A stretch of DNA of 64,000 nt from a virus. Position numbers and translations under genes: made by a program. Shown here one piece after another: positions 25,343 through 33,499 of this stretch. The stretch's first letter is position 1. Each line of letters begins with the position of its first letter. The notes under the pieces are model-generated. The model did no database searches. It was not told the origin of the DNA and worked only from the letters and a program-made list of their open reading frames with translations. Where the stretch lies: positions 1 to 64,000 of the IMG/VR virus record IMGVR_UViG_3300022843_000013. One strand, given 5' to 3'.

Positions 25343-25900
25343 TTAAATGGTTATATGCAGACCCTCTTGAAAGTCTGACGTCTTAAATAGCATGATATCT
25401 TGATTGAAGCATGTAAAGGCGAAAGGATCGTCGGGATCTCCGAGTATCGAGGTTTTGCTGGATCGTTTCGCGTCCCGCCAGTGCGCGTCGTAGTCTTCGT
25501 CCGCCATGGGAATCGCGACCGCTCCGTCGTCCAGCTTAGGGTAGGCATCACGTAAGTCGATCGGCTCCTCCCCTTTCATGACGTCCGGCATTGGCCCCTG
25601 CTCCCATCGACGCCACATCTTCATAGCTCGGTGGGCAGCTTTACCCGGGTCCATAGGCGCGTGGACAAAATACTCACGCTGAACAGGCACGATATCAAAC
25701 TTACTACCATACTTCAGAAGTATAACGCACCAACATGTGTGGGCCCTCACTAGGCGATCCCCTTCGTCTGTCTTGCCCAAGTGGTGCAGTCTTCGCAAAT
25801 AGGATGCGCTCAGGATCGCCGGATGCTTGCCGGAGATCGGCACCCCCTTGTCGCTATACATCTGAACCCTCTTTTTACCTCGCGCTTCATTGTTTACCAT
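25343..25900 (-). CDS. Hypothetical protein
   Basis: A 185-residue protein starting MVNNEARGKKRVQMYSDKGV, with aromatic and Asp-rich parts (DEDYDAHWRDAKRSSKTSIL). It is the first gene after a 221-bp non-coding interval with two inverted repeats, so it may head a transcription unit. No family recognised. Confidence 0.6.
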   Translation of the reverse strand: MVNNEARGKKRVQMYSDKGVPISGKHPAILSASYLRRLHHLGKTDEGDRLVRAHTCWCVILLKYGSKFDIVPVQREYFVHAPMDPGKAAHRAMKMWRRWEQGPMPDVMKGEEPIDLRDAYPKLDDGAVAIPMADEDYDAHWRDAKRSSKTSILGDPDDPFAFTCFNQDIMLFKTSDFQEGLHITI

Positions 25901-25959
25901 GCGTGCAGACTCTCAGGCGCGGCGCGCCAGTCAACAGTATCTTTTCGTCCTTGCGAAGT

Positions 25960-26125
25960 GTAGACAGCGCGAAGTCATCTCCTTTGACGGTCCCTGTCTA
26001 CCCTTGGATAGCTCGATGCCATATGGCGCTTAGGATTACGACGTGCCCAGGGAGGACAAATAGTGTCTTTTTCGTTTGTAATCGGGGTAGACAATAATGA
26101 CGCTAGGTAAGCAAACTTTGTCTAC
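25960..26125 (-). promoter_or_regulatory. Intergenic region with paired GTAGACA/TGTCTAC inverted repeats
   Basis: The 221-bp gap upstream of the gene at 25343-25900 contains two inverted repeats with the same arms. One is GTAGACAG at 25960 with CTGTCTAC ending at 26001; it also has an inner GTCA/TGAC pair. The other is GTAGACAA at 26087 with TTGTCTAC ending at 26125. The second encloses the TTACCTAGCG element. These may be regulator-binding sites or RNA hairpins. Confidence 0.5.
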
Positions 26126-26646
26126 GCCTCGGAGATCTCATCGAATCTTCCGTTGGTGAGTTTTAGAGAATGCACGTAGCGCCTTGACGGCAGCTTCAAG
26201 TGGCGCGCCAGTATCTGCTTCGCTCTCGGAACGGATCCCTTGGCTGGGGACGGGTCCCTGACGTCTCCCAGATTCTTAGCGCGCAGAATATACACGCTGT
26301 CAGGAGACGACTCTAGGTATTTTAGAGAAGACTCCGCATCCCCGACTTCGGTGTAGCCGGCGTAAGAAGGGTTCGCTTCTTTGACTTTCTCTCGTGCCGT
26401 AATGAGCTGCCGGAGAGCAAGCTCAAGGTCGGGGGACGACACCCCCTCGATGTCTTCGGTAACCGAGAACGCCCGTAGTATTACGAGGTCCTCCTGCTGC
26501 ATCTCGTGGTATCCTGAGGGTCCCAGTAAAAGCAGGCTTTCGTAGTTGATCGTCAACCCCGCGGAGCTGACGTAGCCCCTCACGATAAATTTTCGACCTG
26601 GTGTGAGCTTCTCTGCGTTTACTAGGATGTCTTTTATTGTTTTCAT
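26122..26646 (-). CDS. Hypothetical protein
   Basis: A 174-residue protein. The N-terminal half is beta-rich (KFIVRGYVSSAGLTINYESL), and the C-terminal half is basic and helical (PRAKQILARHLKLPSRRYVH). It is preceded by a classical terminator and followed by the paired inverted repeats, so it appears to be a single-gene unit. No family recognised. Confidence 0.6.
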   Translation of the reverse strand: MKTIKDILVNAEKLTPGRKFIVRGYVSSAGLTINYESLLLLGPSGYHEMQQEDLVILRAFSVTEDIEGVSSPDLELALRQLITAREKVKEANPSYAGYTEVGDAESSLKYLESSPDSVYILRAKNLGDVRDPSPAKGSVPRAKQILARHLKLPSRRYVHSLKLTNGRFDEISEA

Positions 26647-26660
26647 ATTTTTGGATAAAA

Positions 26661-26690
26661 AAGCCGAGGGAGCGCTAACTCCCTCGGCTT
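26661..26690 (-). terminator. Rho-independent terminator
   Basis: A perfect 11-bp stem AAGCCGAGGGA / TCCCTCGGCTT followed on the minus strand by TTTTTT. It lies just after the stop at 26707. This is the clearest intrinsic terminator in the window. Confidence 0.85.
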
Positions 26691-26706
26691 AAGGTAAATT
26701 GTTTAT

Positions 26707-28017
26707 CTAATCGGACTCCAGGGTTGGGTTCGGATTATCGAATGCCATAAACTCGTCCACTGGGTCGTCTTCGGCGCCTTTGTTTATCTCGCCATCTCCC
26801 GCACCGCCAGACTCTTCCGACTCGGATGCCAGCACTCCTCCCGCGTCCGTCTGTAGCGCCTCCTCAATTTCTTTGGGTTGCTGCGACTTTAAGGTGTCCC
26901 GGAGCTGATCGGACGCCACAGAGTAAGACGCACCGGCCTTCACGAGATGAGGCCTGAACATAACCGCGTGCATAAGAGCGCCAACACTGGCGAGCTTCTC
27001 TATAGCATCGGGGTCCTGCCGGGATACGGTGTCGTAGATATCGGGGGCCATGTCCTGATACTCGGACGACGCCAAGACCGACGCGACAGGTCGAAGCTTG
27101 GCCGACTTGCATATCAGAGCGGCCGCTACCACTCTCCCTGGCAGGTCGGCGGGGCTATCGGACGCCCCCTTTACGATCTCAATGAGGGCCTCTAGGCCTC
27201 CGGCTTCGTAGGCATGCGCCATACCGCCAGTTCCGTGCTTCGCTGCCGCGTTGAGTAAGTCGGACGTCAGACTGATGCTGGCGCGCTTTTCTGTGGCCAT
27301 CTGATCTGTCACGAGTAGAAGAAACTCGTCGCCGCATTCTTCGAAGTCTTTCTTGGCCGCGGCGGACTTGGGTAAGTATTCGTCGGTGACGTCCTCGATC
27401 TCCCCAGGCCCTGACACTTGCCGTATCCGCCTTGGTCCTTTAAGTCCGGGCCTCTTGATTGTCGGGAAGGTCTTGTTGAGGGCTGCGTAAGCTACGCCCC
27501 CGGAAGCCATAGCAGCCAACAACGGAACGGCCACGGGGAAGGCGAGCACCAGATCCGAGAACGTCATCTTAGTATCCGCCGACTTTTCTATCTCAGCGTC
27601 AGAAAGCGCGATGGTCTCGTTCTGGGCCTCGTCGAGCATACGCTGCCTACGCTTCTTCATCGCGAAATTATAAACCATCTGCGTCAGAGCATACGCACCG
27701 CCTGCTCCCACGACGCCTGCAGTTAGGCCAACACCGGGCGCCAGCCAATCTTTGGCTGTAGCAGACTTCTCCTTACCTGACGGCGGGGCTTGAATGTAGA
27801 GGGTGTCGTCATTGAGTCGAGACTCGTCATTCAACTCCTCCTCTTTTTTAAGGGACTTGAGGTAGTTGACCAGAGCGACAGCAGCACTTACTCCACCCCC
27901 AAGCATAAGACCGCCGGTGGCCAACTGACTTATGAGCTCGTCGCCCCGGTCAGGGGGCGTAGCAGGCGTAAAAGTTTTCTTTAGGCTGTCGGCGGCTTGA
28001 TCGATAAAAGAGGGCAT
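26707..28017 (-). CDS. Virion-region protein with membrane-like segments
   Basis: A 436-residue protein starting MPSFIDQAADSLKKTFTP at 28017. It has three Gly/Ala/Val-rich hydrophobic stretches: near residue 35 (GGLMLGGGVSAAVALVNYL), near 95 (LAPGVGLTAGVVGAGGAYAL) and near 160 (LVLAFPVAVPLLAAMASGGV). The remaining part is helical and acidic-tailed. The tetrapeptide E-K-x-A recurs (EKSATAK, EKSADTK, EKLASVG), also seen in neighbouring proteins. A structural protein delivered to or interacting with the host membrane is a reasonable guess. No family recognised. Confidence 0.6.
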   Translation of the reverse strand: MPSFIDQAADSLKKTFTPATPPDRGDELISQLATGGLMLGGGVSAAVALVNYLKSLKKEEELNDESRLNDDTLYIQAPPSGKEKSATAKDWLAPGVGLTAGVVGAGGAYALTQMVYNFAMKKRRQRMLDEAQNETIALSDAEIEKSADTKMTFSDLVLAFPVAVPLLAAMASGGVAYAALNKTFPTIKRPGLKGPRRIRQVSGPGEIEDVTDEYLPKSAAAKKDFEECGDEFLLLVTDQMATEKRASISLTSDLLNAAAKHGTGGMAHAYEAGGLEALIEIVKGASDSPADLPGRVVAAALICKSAKLRPVASVLASSEYQDMAPDIYDTVSRQDPDAIEKLASVGALMHAVMFRPHLVKAGASYSVASDQLRDTLKSQQPKEIEEALQTDAGGVLASESEESGGAGDGEINKGAEDDPVDEFMAFDNPNPTLESD

Positions 28018-28019
28018 GA

Positions 28020-28481
28020 TTACAGTTTCTGGTATTGGATTTTCTCGTATGTGAGATACACCGACCACCCGCCGTTGAATTGCTGGCGCTCGTGTGTGAT
28101 TATAGAGACCTGAGGGTCTAGCAGTGCGGATTTTTTCTGGATCACGTTTAGCTTCGCGAGATCTTCACCGTCTCCTAGATTAAGAACGACAGTGGTCGGT
28201 TCAACCCCGCGAAGTGATTCTGGGTATTTTGAGGACTGACCCGGGAAGGATGGCTCGTTTCCCCACGTGCTGTTAGCGGCGGGGACATCTACGATCGAAT
28301 CTTCCTTATCGACGGGATCTTCCTCCGCTCTTTCCTCTAGGCGGTTCATGGTGGCAGCAACGGAAGAATCTCCCGCTGACAACTCCTTTTTTTTATCGAT
28401 TACAGACGCGGCCGCCTCATGCTCGTCGAAGGAATTCATAAATTCCTCTTCCTGATTCTGCGCTACGACACTAGACGTCAT
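28020..28481 (-). CDS. Hypothetical virion-region protein
   Basis: A 153-residue acidic protein. The N-terminal half is helical and probably disordered (AAASVIDKKKELSAGDSSVA). The C-terminal half is strand-rich (YLTYEKIQYQKL at the end). It overlaps the upstream gene by 11 nt. No family recognised. Confidence 0.6.
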   Translation of the reverse strand: MTSSVVAQNQEEEFMNSFDEHEAAASVIDKKKELSAGDSSVAATMNRLEERAEEDPVDKEDSIVDVPAANSTWGNEPSFPGQSSKYPESLRGVEPTTVVLNLGDGEDLAKLNVIQKKSALLDPQVSIITHERQQFNGGWSVYLTYEKIQYQKL

Positions 28482-29025
28482 AAACCTCCCCTCCCTGCTC
28501 CATGATTTTTTCGTTGCCCATGTCCTCTCTTATGTCTCGGCTCAGTTCTTTGTAAGCTCTGATCTTTTCAAGCATCTGCTCATTGCTAGCGGAAGATTGT
28601 TTCGCGTTGCGGGCCAAGAGGAACGCGAGAGCTCCAAGAGTTCCACCCCCGAGAACACCGGCGGTCATGACGTTCTTCATCATTCCGCCTCCGACCTTGT
28701 CGTGGGCGAGCGCCATGAGCGGGACGGCTCCCGCTTGTTTGGCTAGGGCCCGCTTAACGCAGTCCGTGAAAGCGTTGTATCCGGTGCTCCACTCCGGGGT
28801 GGTCGCTAGATTCTTGAACAGGAGGGCCTCCGGTGAGTTACCCGTGCCGGACGCGTCGAAGGCGGCCGCTGCGATCTTACACAGCTCCCGGTTGAACGGG
28901 GCGGCTTCCACACTCTGCATGATAGCCGCTTGCGACACGGACGCCTGAACGTCCGCGGTGTCCCTCTCGTTTACTACAAAGCCCAGGGCTGTTCCTAATT
29001 TGAAAAATGGATCGTTATTATTCAT
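28471..29025 (-). CDS. Virion-region protein with one hydrophobic segment
   Basis: A 184-residue protein. It is helical, with one membrane-like stretch (NVMTAGVLGGGTLGALAFLL) at about residue 120, followed by a charged amphipathic helix. Similar layouts recur in the proteins at 21292, 26707 and 29030. No family recognised. Confidence 0.6.
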   Translation of the reverse strand: MNNNDPFFKLGTALGFVVNERDTADVQASVSQAAIMQSVEAAPFNRELCKIAAAAFDASGTGNSPEALLFKNLATTPEWSTGYNAFTDCVKRALAKQAGAVPLMALAHDKVGGGMMKNVMTAGVLGGGTLGALAFLLARNAKQSSASNEQMLEKIRAYKELSRDIREDMGNEKIMEQGGEVYDV

Positions 29026-29029
29026 GTCT

Positions 29030-29839
29030 TTAACGGTAGAGTTGCCCCATACGATTATAAGATGGGCGGGGCCCTGAGGATCCTCCTCCCATCAAGAATC
29101 CTACGATACCACCGGCGATTGCTGGCAGCAAGCCTTTGGACTTAAGGACGCGCCCTATGATCGCGCCAGCCCCAGCTCCGATCGACGTCCGTATCATGCG
29201 ATACAGGGCGTCTCGGTCCTGGGACTGCATCGCCGCCATACCCCGCAACATGGCGGTGCGCTCTTGCTGCGAGAGCATGAAGTCGTTCTGCACCGCCCGA
29301 ATTAGAGCCTCAGTGACCTCAGCCGATGCCTTCTTGTTCATCGTCCTCTGGTTGAACTTGTGCTGACCATAGAGCGTCGCCGCAGCTCCGAGTCCGCCTC
29401 CGAGGAGCGCGAACAGCAGACCCCTACCAGTCCCGCTCCCCCCGGCGCGGCGGCCAGACCACGCACCCAGACCCCCAGCAGCGAGGGCGGACAGTAGAGC
29501 AACCGTACCTGTAGCTTTACCTTGAGACGAAGTCCCCCAGTCGTAGGCGTCGTTCAGACTTCCCACGACCGAGTCCTGAATCTGCCGGAGACCGGAGACC
29601 GGACGCTTGCGCCGATACTGCCCCGCCATAGCTTCAGCCATGTTATTGATGCGGTAGTCTTTGTCGAAAGTCTGCTTGTATTGTTTAGCCCCCAGCGTGA
29701 CTCGGGAGCGGTCTGGTGCTAGTCCGAGGTAGCCATCTGGGTGGTCGAAAGACACAGAACCGCCCGGTTCGGATCTGAAGTCCGAGACGTCCCCCTCTAG
29801 GTGGCGGGGGATGTAAGGGTCAAGCTGCCCCGGGATCAC
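29030..29839 (-). CDS. Virion-region protein with Gly-rich membrane-like segments
   Basis: A 269-residue protein. Hydrophobic Gly-rich stretches occur at TVALLSALAAGGLGAWSG, GLLFALLGGGLGAAATLY and near the C-terminus (AIAGGIVGFLMGGGSSG). The middle contains a helical domain starting NKKASAEVTEALIRAVQ. Glycine-zipper-like repeats are typical of membrane-inserting proteins. It lies close to the portal gene, which supports a virion role. No family recognised. Confidence 0.6.
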   Translation of the reverse strand: MIPGQLDPYIPRHLEGDVSDFRSEPGGSVSFDHPDGYLGLAPDRSRVTLGAKQYKQTFDKDYRINNMAEAMAGQYRRKRPVSGLRQIQDSVVGSLNDAYDWGTSSQGKATGTVALLSALAAGGLGAWSGRRAGGSGTGRGLLFALLGGGLGAAATLYGQHKFNQRTMNKKASAEVTEALIRAVQNDFMLSQQERTAMLRGMAAMQSQDRDALYRMIRTSIGAGAGAIIGRVLKSKGLLPAIAGGIVGFLMGGGSSGPRPSYNRMGQLYR

Positions 29840-30075
29840 TGGGGACCTCCTGACCCGTTACCGACGTGCTCGCTGTTCATTCCCGGGTATCTTGCCACCC
29901 AATTATCCGACTCACTACCCCCGTCGTCAGGGGCTGGAGTCGAGCCGTGGTGGGCGTCAAATTTTAACTCCGGAGCCTTGGACTCGCCAGAAGGTTTGGC
30001 GTCCATCTCAGCGATCGCGGACTCCCTAAGTTTTTTAATTTCCGGACTAACTACGCCTGGTCGAAGAGTGCTCAC
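29836..30075 (-). CDS. Small hypothetical protein next to portal
   Basis: A 79-residue protein starting MSTLRPGVVSPEIKKLRESA, hydrophilic and rich in Gly, Ser and Asp, overlapping the next gene by 4 nt (ATGA). It is probably co-expressed with the portal. No family recognised. Confidence 0.55.
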   Translation of the reverse strand: MSTLRPGVVSPEIKKLRESAIAEMDAKPSGESKAPELKFDAHHGSTPAPDDGGSESDNWVARYPGMNSEHVGNGSGGPQ

Positions 30076-30099
30076 GCGCGAATGCTACCTTTTTTAAGC

Positions 30100-31950
30100 T
30101 TAACCCGCAAGCACTTGCGTGGCTTGGTTGCGACCTGCCGCGCCGCCAGCTGATCGCAACTTCTCCAGTTCCTGCTTCGCCGCAGCATACAACGTGGAAT
30201 TCGTAGCCTCAGCCATCCTCATCTCTTCGCGATGCGAATTCGGCTGCTGCTCGTGCATGGTCTGCCACTCTACGGCTATTTCCTGCGCACGTTGCTGGAT
30301 CATTGTAGGATCTGCCTGAGAATCGACAGAGTAGTCTAGACCACCACCACCGCCACCGCCGCCGCCCTCTGGCGCTCCAGCGATGCTCTGCTCGGCGGAC
30401 ATCATAGCCACGTCGGCCATGGACCCTTGCGCCTTCTCTTTCTCGAAGGCTGCCGATATCTCGCCGATGTCTCGGGCGATGTTTTGCTGCTCCTCGGCGG
30501 CCCTAACGGCGGCGCTAGTGGGATCATTTATTCCGACGTCAGGATAGACGTCACCGCGAGGAATTTCACCGTTGGCGGCAAGCTGCATACGCAGCTGCAT
30601 CCACTCGGCGTTATGCGCCATGGCAGGTCTTTTTAGCCTTACGCTGATCGTGTCTGCGTTAAAAGAGCGTTGAAAAGTATTGGATACAAACTGGAGAAGG
30701 CCGTTCAACTGCTGATACATCCAATCGTAGTGACGCTCGAACATTCGGATAGCGTTCGGGATAGCTTCCACCGTGAGAGCCCCGCGGTATAACTCTCTCG
30801 GAAACCCAAGGCCGTCAAAGAGCGTGTCCAGGTAGACCTCGACGACGTCGTGCATCACCATCGTCTTACCATTCCCCCCACTCTCTTGATACTTAGCCTC
30901 AAATGGTAGCGCTTGGATAGACGTGGGATCTTTACGGTGCGCGGCGATGGCGCTCTTCATCGTGCCGTGCCACTTAGACATGACCGTGGTCATCACCGAG
31001 TCTCCCATCTTGTCCCCGAAGCTGGGCGTGAAAAACCGCATGGGGTGTAGAAACTCCTGGGCGACAGCGAAGTCTGCCTTCCGATATACCTGTAACTGGT
31101 AGAGAGAGTCGTAATTCCACAGTATCTCGGGGACGGCCCAGCCACTATCGGAAACACCGGTAGGGGACGGGGCCCTGAAGTGAAATATCTCACCGCCGTG
31201 GAACCTAAAGTCTTTCGACTGGGAGACAGCAGCCAAGAGACCTCGAGGAGTATTGTTCACCTCGTGCAGATGACCTCGCTTAATGCGAGACTCCATGTCC
31301 GGCGGTATGCGGTAAATGTATTGCACGGACTCTGAGTGGTGCGCCTTATCAAGCTCGCAATACCGAGGATCCAAAAATATAACGGAGAATCTATCCGGGG
31401 AGGCTGAAGGCTTGTCGCGAAAACCAAGATCCACTGTGGGGGCGCCTCGGAGTGCATCAGGGGTTCGTGCGCCCTTTTCGAGCTTCGAGATGGCACGCAT
31501 GTCGGGGACATTATAAGTCATTGCTTTCCAGTCATATTTGACTAGATGCTCCGGAAACATGCTGAGGTTGTAGACTTTGAGTTGCCCGTCCCGAGTGTCC
31601 CACAACCAGCGGTCGAAGGGCTCTACGCATCTGACGAATCCGTTACCGTAGATGGCCCACTCCATCCCTGCCTGCTGCATCTTAGAGAAGATTCCTATCG
31701 TCTCGGTTAGGCACTTCTTAAGTTTATCTTGCTCGTCCTTATCCCCGGCTTCCTCAAACTCAATGTCCGTAACAAAGTAAGAAACCACACGACTACAAAT
31801 AGCTCCGTAAAGGCGATTTACGCGATACAGGTATAGGCACAGATCCAACGTAGACTTTATGTCCGAAGGGAAAGTGGCCGTGGACGGTAACATGAAAGGG
31901 TCCCCGTATTTATCGGGCCCCTTCATGAATGCGGAACTTACAATAGACAT
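30100..31950 (-). CDS. Portal protein
   Basis: A 616-residue protein with the typical layout of a phage portal: an N-terminal domain with a strand-rich wing (MEWAIYGNGFVRCVEPFDRW; SVIFLDPRYCELDKAHHSES), the long stem and crown helices, and a disordered C-terminus with a nine-Gly run and a coiled coil. Fragments such as HFRAPSPTGVSDSGWAVPEI, GLGFPRELYRG and MFERHYDWMYQQLNGLLQFV are the kind found near the portal tunnel and clip. The portal forms the dodecameric DNA gate at one capsid vertex. The call rests on fold-level pattern and context; no terminase or capsid gene is in view to confirm it. Confidence 0.85.
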   Translation of the reverse strand: MSIVSSAFMKGPDKYGDPFMLPSTATFPSDIKSTLDLCLYLYRVNRLYGAICSRVVSYFVTDIEFEEAGDKDEQDKLKKCLTETIGIFSKMQQAGMEWAIYGNGFVRCVEPFDRWLWDTRDGQLKVYNLSMFPEHLVKYDWKAMTYNVPDMRAISKLEKGARTPDALRGAPTVDLGFRDKPSASPDRFSVIFLDPRYCELDKAHHSESVQYIYRIPPDMESRIKRGHLHEVNNTPRGLLAAVSQSKDFRFHGGEIFHFRAPSPTGVSDSGWAVPEILWNYDSLYQLQVYRKADFAVAQEFLHPMRFFTPSFGDKMGDSVMTTVMSKWHGTMKSAIAAHRKDPTSIQALPFEAKYQESGGNGKTMVMHDVVEVYLDTLFDGLGFPRELYRGALTVEAIPNAIRMFERHYDWMYQQLNGLLQFVSNTFQRSFNADTISVRLKRPAMAHNAEWMQLRMQLAANGEIPRGDVYPDVGINDPTSAAVRAAEEQQNIARDIGEISAAFEKEKAQGSMADVAMMSAEQSIAGAPEGGGGGGGGGLDYSVDSQADPTMIQQRAQEIAVEWQTMHEQQPNSHREEMRMAEATNSTLYAAAKQELEKLRSAGGAAGRNQATQVLAG

Positions 31951-31962
31951 GTCTAATTTGAA

Positions 31963-32676
31963 TTATACCTGTTCCTTTTCTGCCTCGGCGCGCGCCCTGT
32001 CGAAGTCCTCGACACCGGCCGATTTCTCTAGTCCCACCACGGCCTCGCCGTTCTCATCGACTCGATCGCTGGTAGAGCCAGACACGGCGGAGGGGGTTCT
32101 CTCATTCAGCACGCCAGATTTTTCCATGCGGCTAGTGTGAGGTAGAAAGCAAAGCAAGTCAACTCCGGGGTACATGGTCAGAGGTGCCTCTAGGCAAGTG
32201 ACCTGTATACTTCCGGCGTAGCCCAAGAAGCTAATCTTGCATGTTGCGCCAGGGGATGGGCGGAACGTCACATCTGACGTTCGAACCTTCACGATGATTA
32301 ACCCCTCCGCTACCAGTATTTTAGACGGCTCGTTGCCCACCCAGTCTACGGCGCATCGAACTTCCCCGATAGGGGTGTGGAACACGATGGTGTGCCGCTT
32401 TATGTTGTCGGGGTCCAGCAAAGAAGCTATGGCCAGCAACTCCCCTCTAGCCGGCGACGCGAGGACACGGGAGATGACCGATGGGGCCGCTTGATAAGAG
32501 GAGGTAGGTGCGTAGTCGGGGGTGTCGGCGGCGTCATCCTCGTCTAAGGTGGCGTCGTCCGAGTTGGCTAGGTTTCGTATAAAATCAGACGTAGCGTCAC
32601 CCGGCGTTCGGGCGCCGCCGTGCGTTTCTTTTTCGACTAAGTCCTTGAGCGATAGAGTTGTAGAATTTGAAGACAT
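31963..32676 (-). CDS. Hypothetical protein next to portal
   Basis: A 237-residue protein with disordered acidic N- and C-termini. The central 110 residues are beta-rich (TIVFHTPIGEVRCAVDWVGN; CKISFLGYAGSIQVTCLEAP), resembling a small beta-barrel. It contains E-K-S-A-G near the end. The 5' end overlaps the HTH gene by 80 nt, so the start could be further downstream. No family recognised. Confidence 0.55.
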   Translation of the reverse strand: MSSNSTTLSLKDLVEKETHGGARTPGDATSDFIRNLANSDDATLDEDDAADTPDYAPTSSYQAAPSVISRVLASPARGELLAIASLLDPDNIKRHTIVFHTPIGEVRCAVDWVGNEPSKILVAEGLIIVKVRTSDVTFRPSPGATCKISFLGYAGSIQVTCLEAPLTMYPGVDLLCFLPHTSRMEKSGVLNERTPSAVSGSTSDRVDENGEAVVGLEKSAGVEDFDRARAEAEKEQV

Positions 32677-33304
32677 TTTCTAGGGTTTTTTTTAGGTTGT
32701 ATTCCGTCATTGCCAAGTTCGATACCTTACCCTTGAGCGGGTGCATGTGCTCTAGCCATAAGGCGTCGCCCTGCTCGCGGACAGTAAGTCTGTGTGTCGG
32801 AGGGTCGGCGGCACTCATCACATAAGAAGCTGCCGGGTGGCGCAAGCCTATACTCACCTTCTTGACGCGCCCGTCGTGGTGCTCGACCGAGAAAGCCCCG
32901 CTAAGGCCGTAACCTACGTGGGACCTTGCGACGACGTAAACTCCTAAACGCGACGCGTTCTCCAAGGCCCTCGGAAAGAAATCCTCTCCTATCCACGACA
33001 CGAGGCCTTGACCCATCTGCCGCGTATTGAGTCCGAAGACCTGCTCCAGGGGTATCTGGGTGTAGGTGCATATGCGACGAACCCACTCAAGGGATATGCG
33101 TGCCGTGTAGGGAACGTCGTCGCCTCGCAGTATGCGCGTTGCTGTGCGAGGGGAGCACCCCAGCACGGACGCTATCTCGCTTCTCTTTTTGGTTTTACCC
33201 CTTAACGAAGCGAGAAGCTCTCGAACGGCGGCCGCCGACTGAGACGCCGTGGCCATCTTAGACTTGTAGTGTCTGGGACGCCTAACTGATGCGGACATAC
33301 CCAC
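32597..33304 (-). CDS. HTH-containing putative regulator
   Basis: A 235-residue protein. Residues 30-65 hold a Cro/C1-like helix-turn-helix (KRSEIASVLGCSPRTATRIL with a following RGDDVPY). The large C-terminal domain (beta-rich, SGAFSVEHHDGRVKKVSIGL) is unrecognised and ends in a basic tail. It could be a transcription regulator controlling the portal/RNA polymerase transition. It starts 4 nt from the upstream gene. Confidence 0.6.
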   Translation of the reverse strand: MGMSASVRRPRHYKSKMATASQSAAAVRELLASLRGKTKKRSEIASVLGCSPRTATRILRGDDVPYTARISLEWVRRICTYTQIPLEQVFGLNTRQMGQGLVSWIGEDFFPRALENASRLGVYVVARSHVGYGLSGAFSVEHHDGRVKKVSIGLRHPAASYVMSAADPPTHRLTVREQGDALWLEHMHPLKGKVSNLAMTEYNLKKTLENVFKFYNSIAQGLSRKRNARRRPNAG

Positions 33305-33307
33305 ACA

Positions 33308-33496
33308 CTAGGACCCCCCGCGAATGGCCGAGCGAAATCCCGACACGTTCTTGTCACGGCGCCCAGACTGGACGCTGTGGCTCTTGATGATCTTATTACG
33401 ACGAGCCTCCGGCATGTAGGCGACGGAGTCACCGACGCCGCGAGCGCGTGCGGATATGATTTGTTCTGCGGTGGGTGCGGTGTTCTCTTTGGACAT
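33308..33496 (-). CDS. Small basic hypothetical protein
   Basis: A 62-residue basic protein starting MSKENTAPTAEQIISARARG. It lies between the RNA polymerase middle fragment and the HTH gene with 3-4 nt spacing on both sides. No family recognised. Confidence 0.55.
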   Translation of the reverse strand: MSKENTAPTAEQIISARARGVGDSVAYMPEARRNKIIKSHSVQSGRRDKNVSGFRSAIRGGS

Positions 33497-33499
33497 GAT

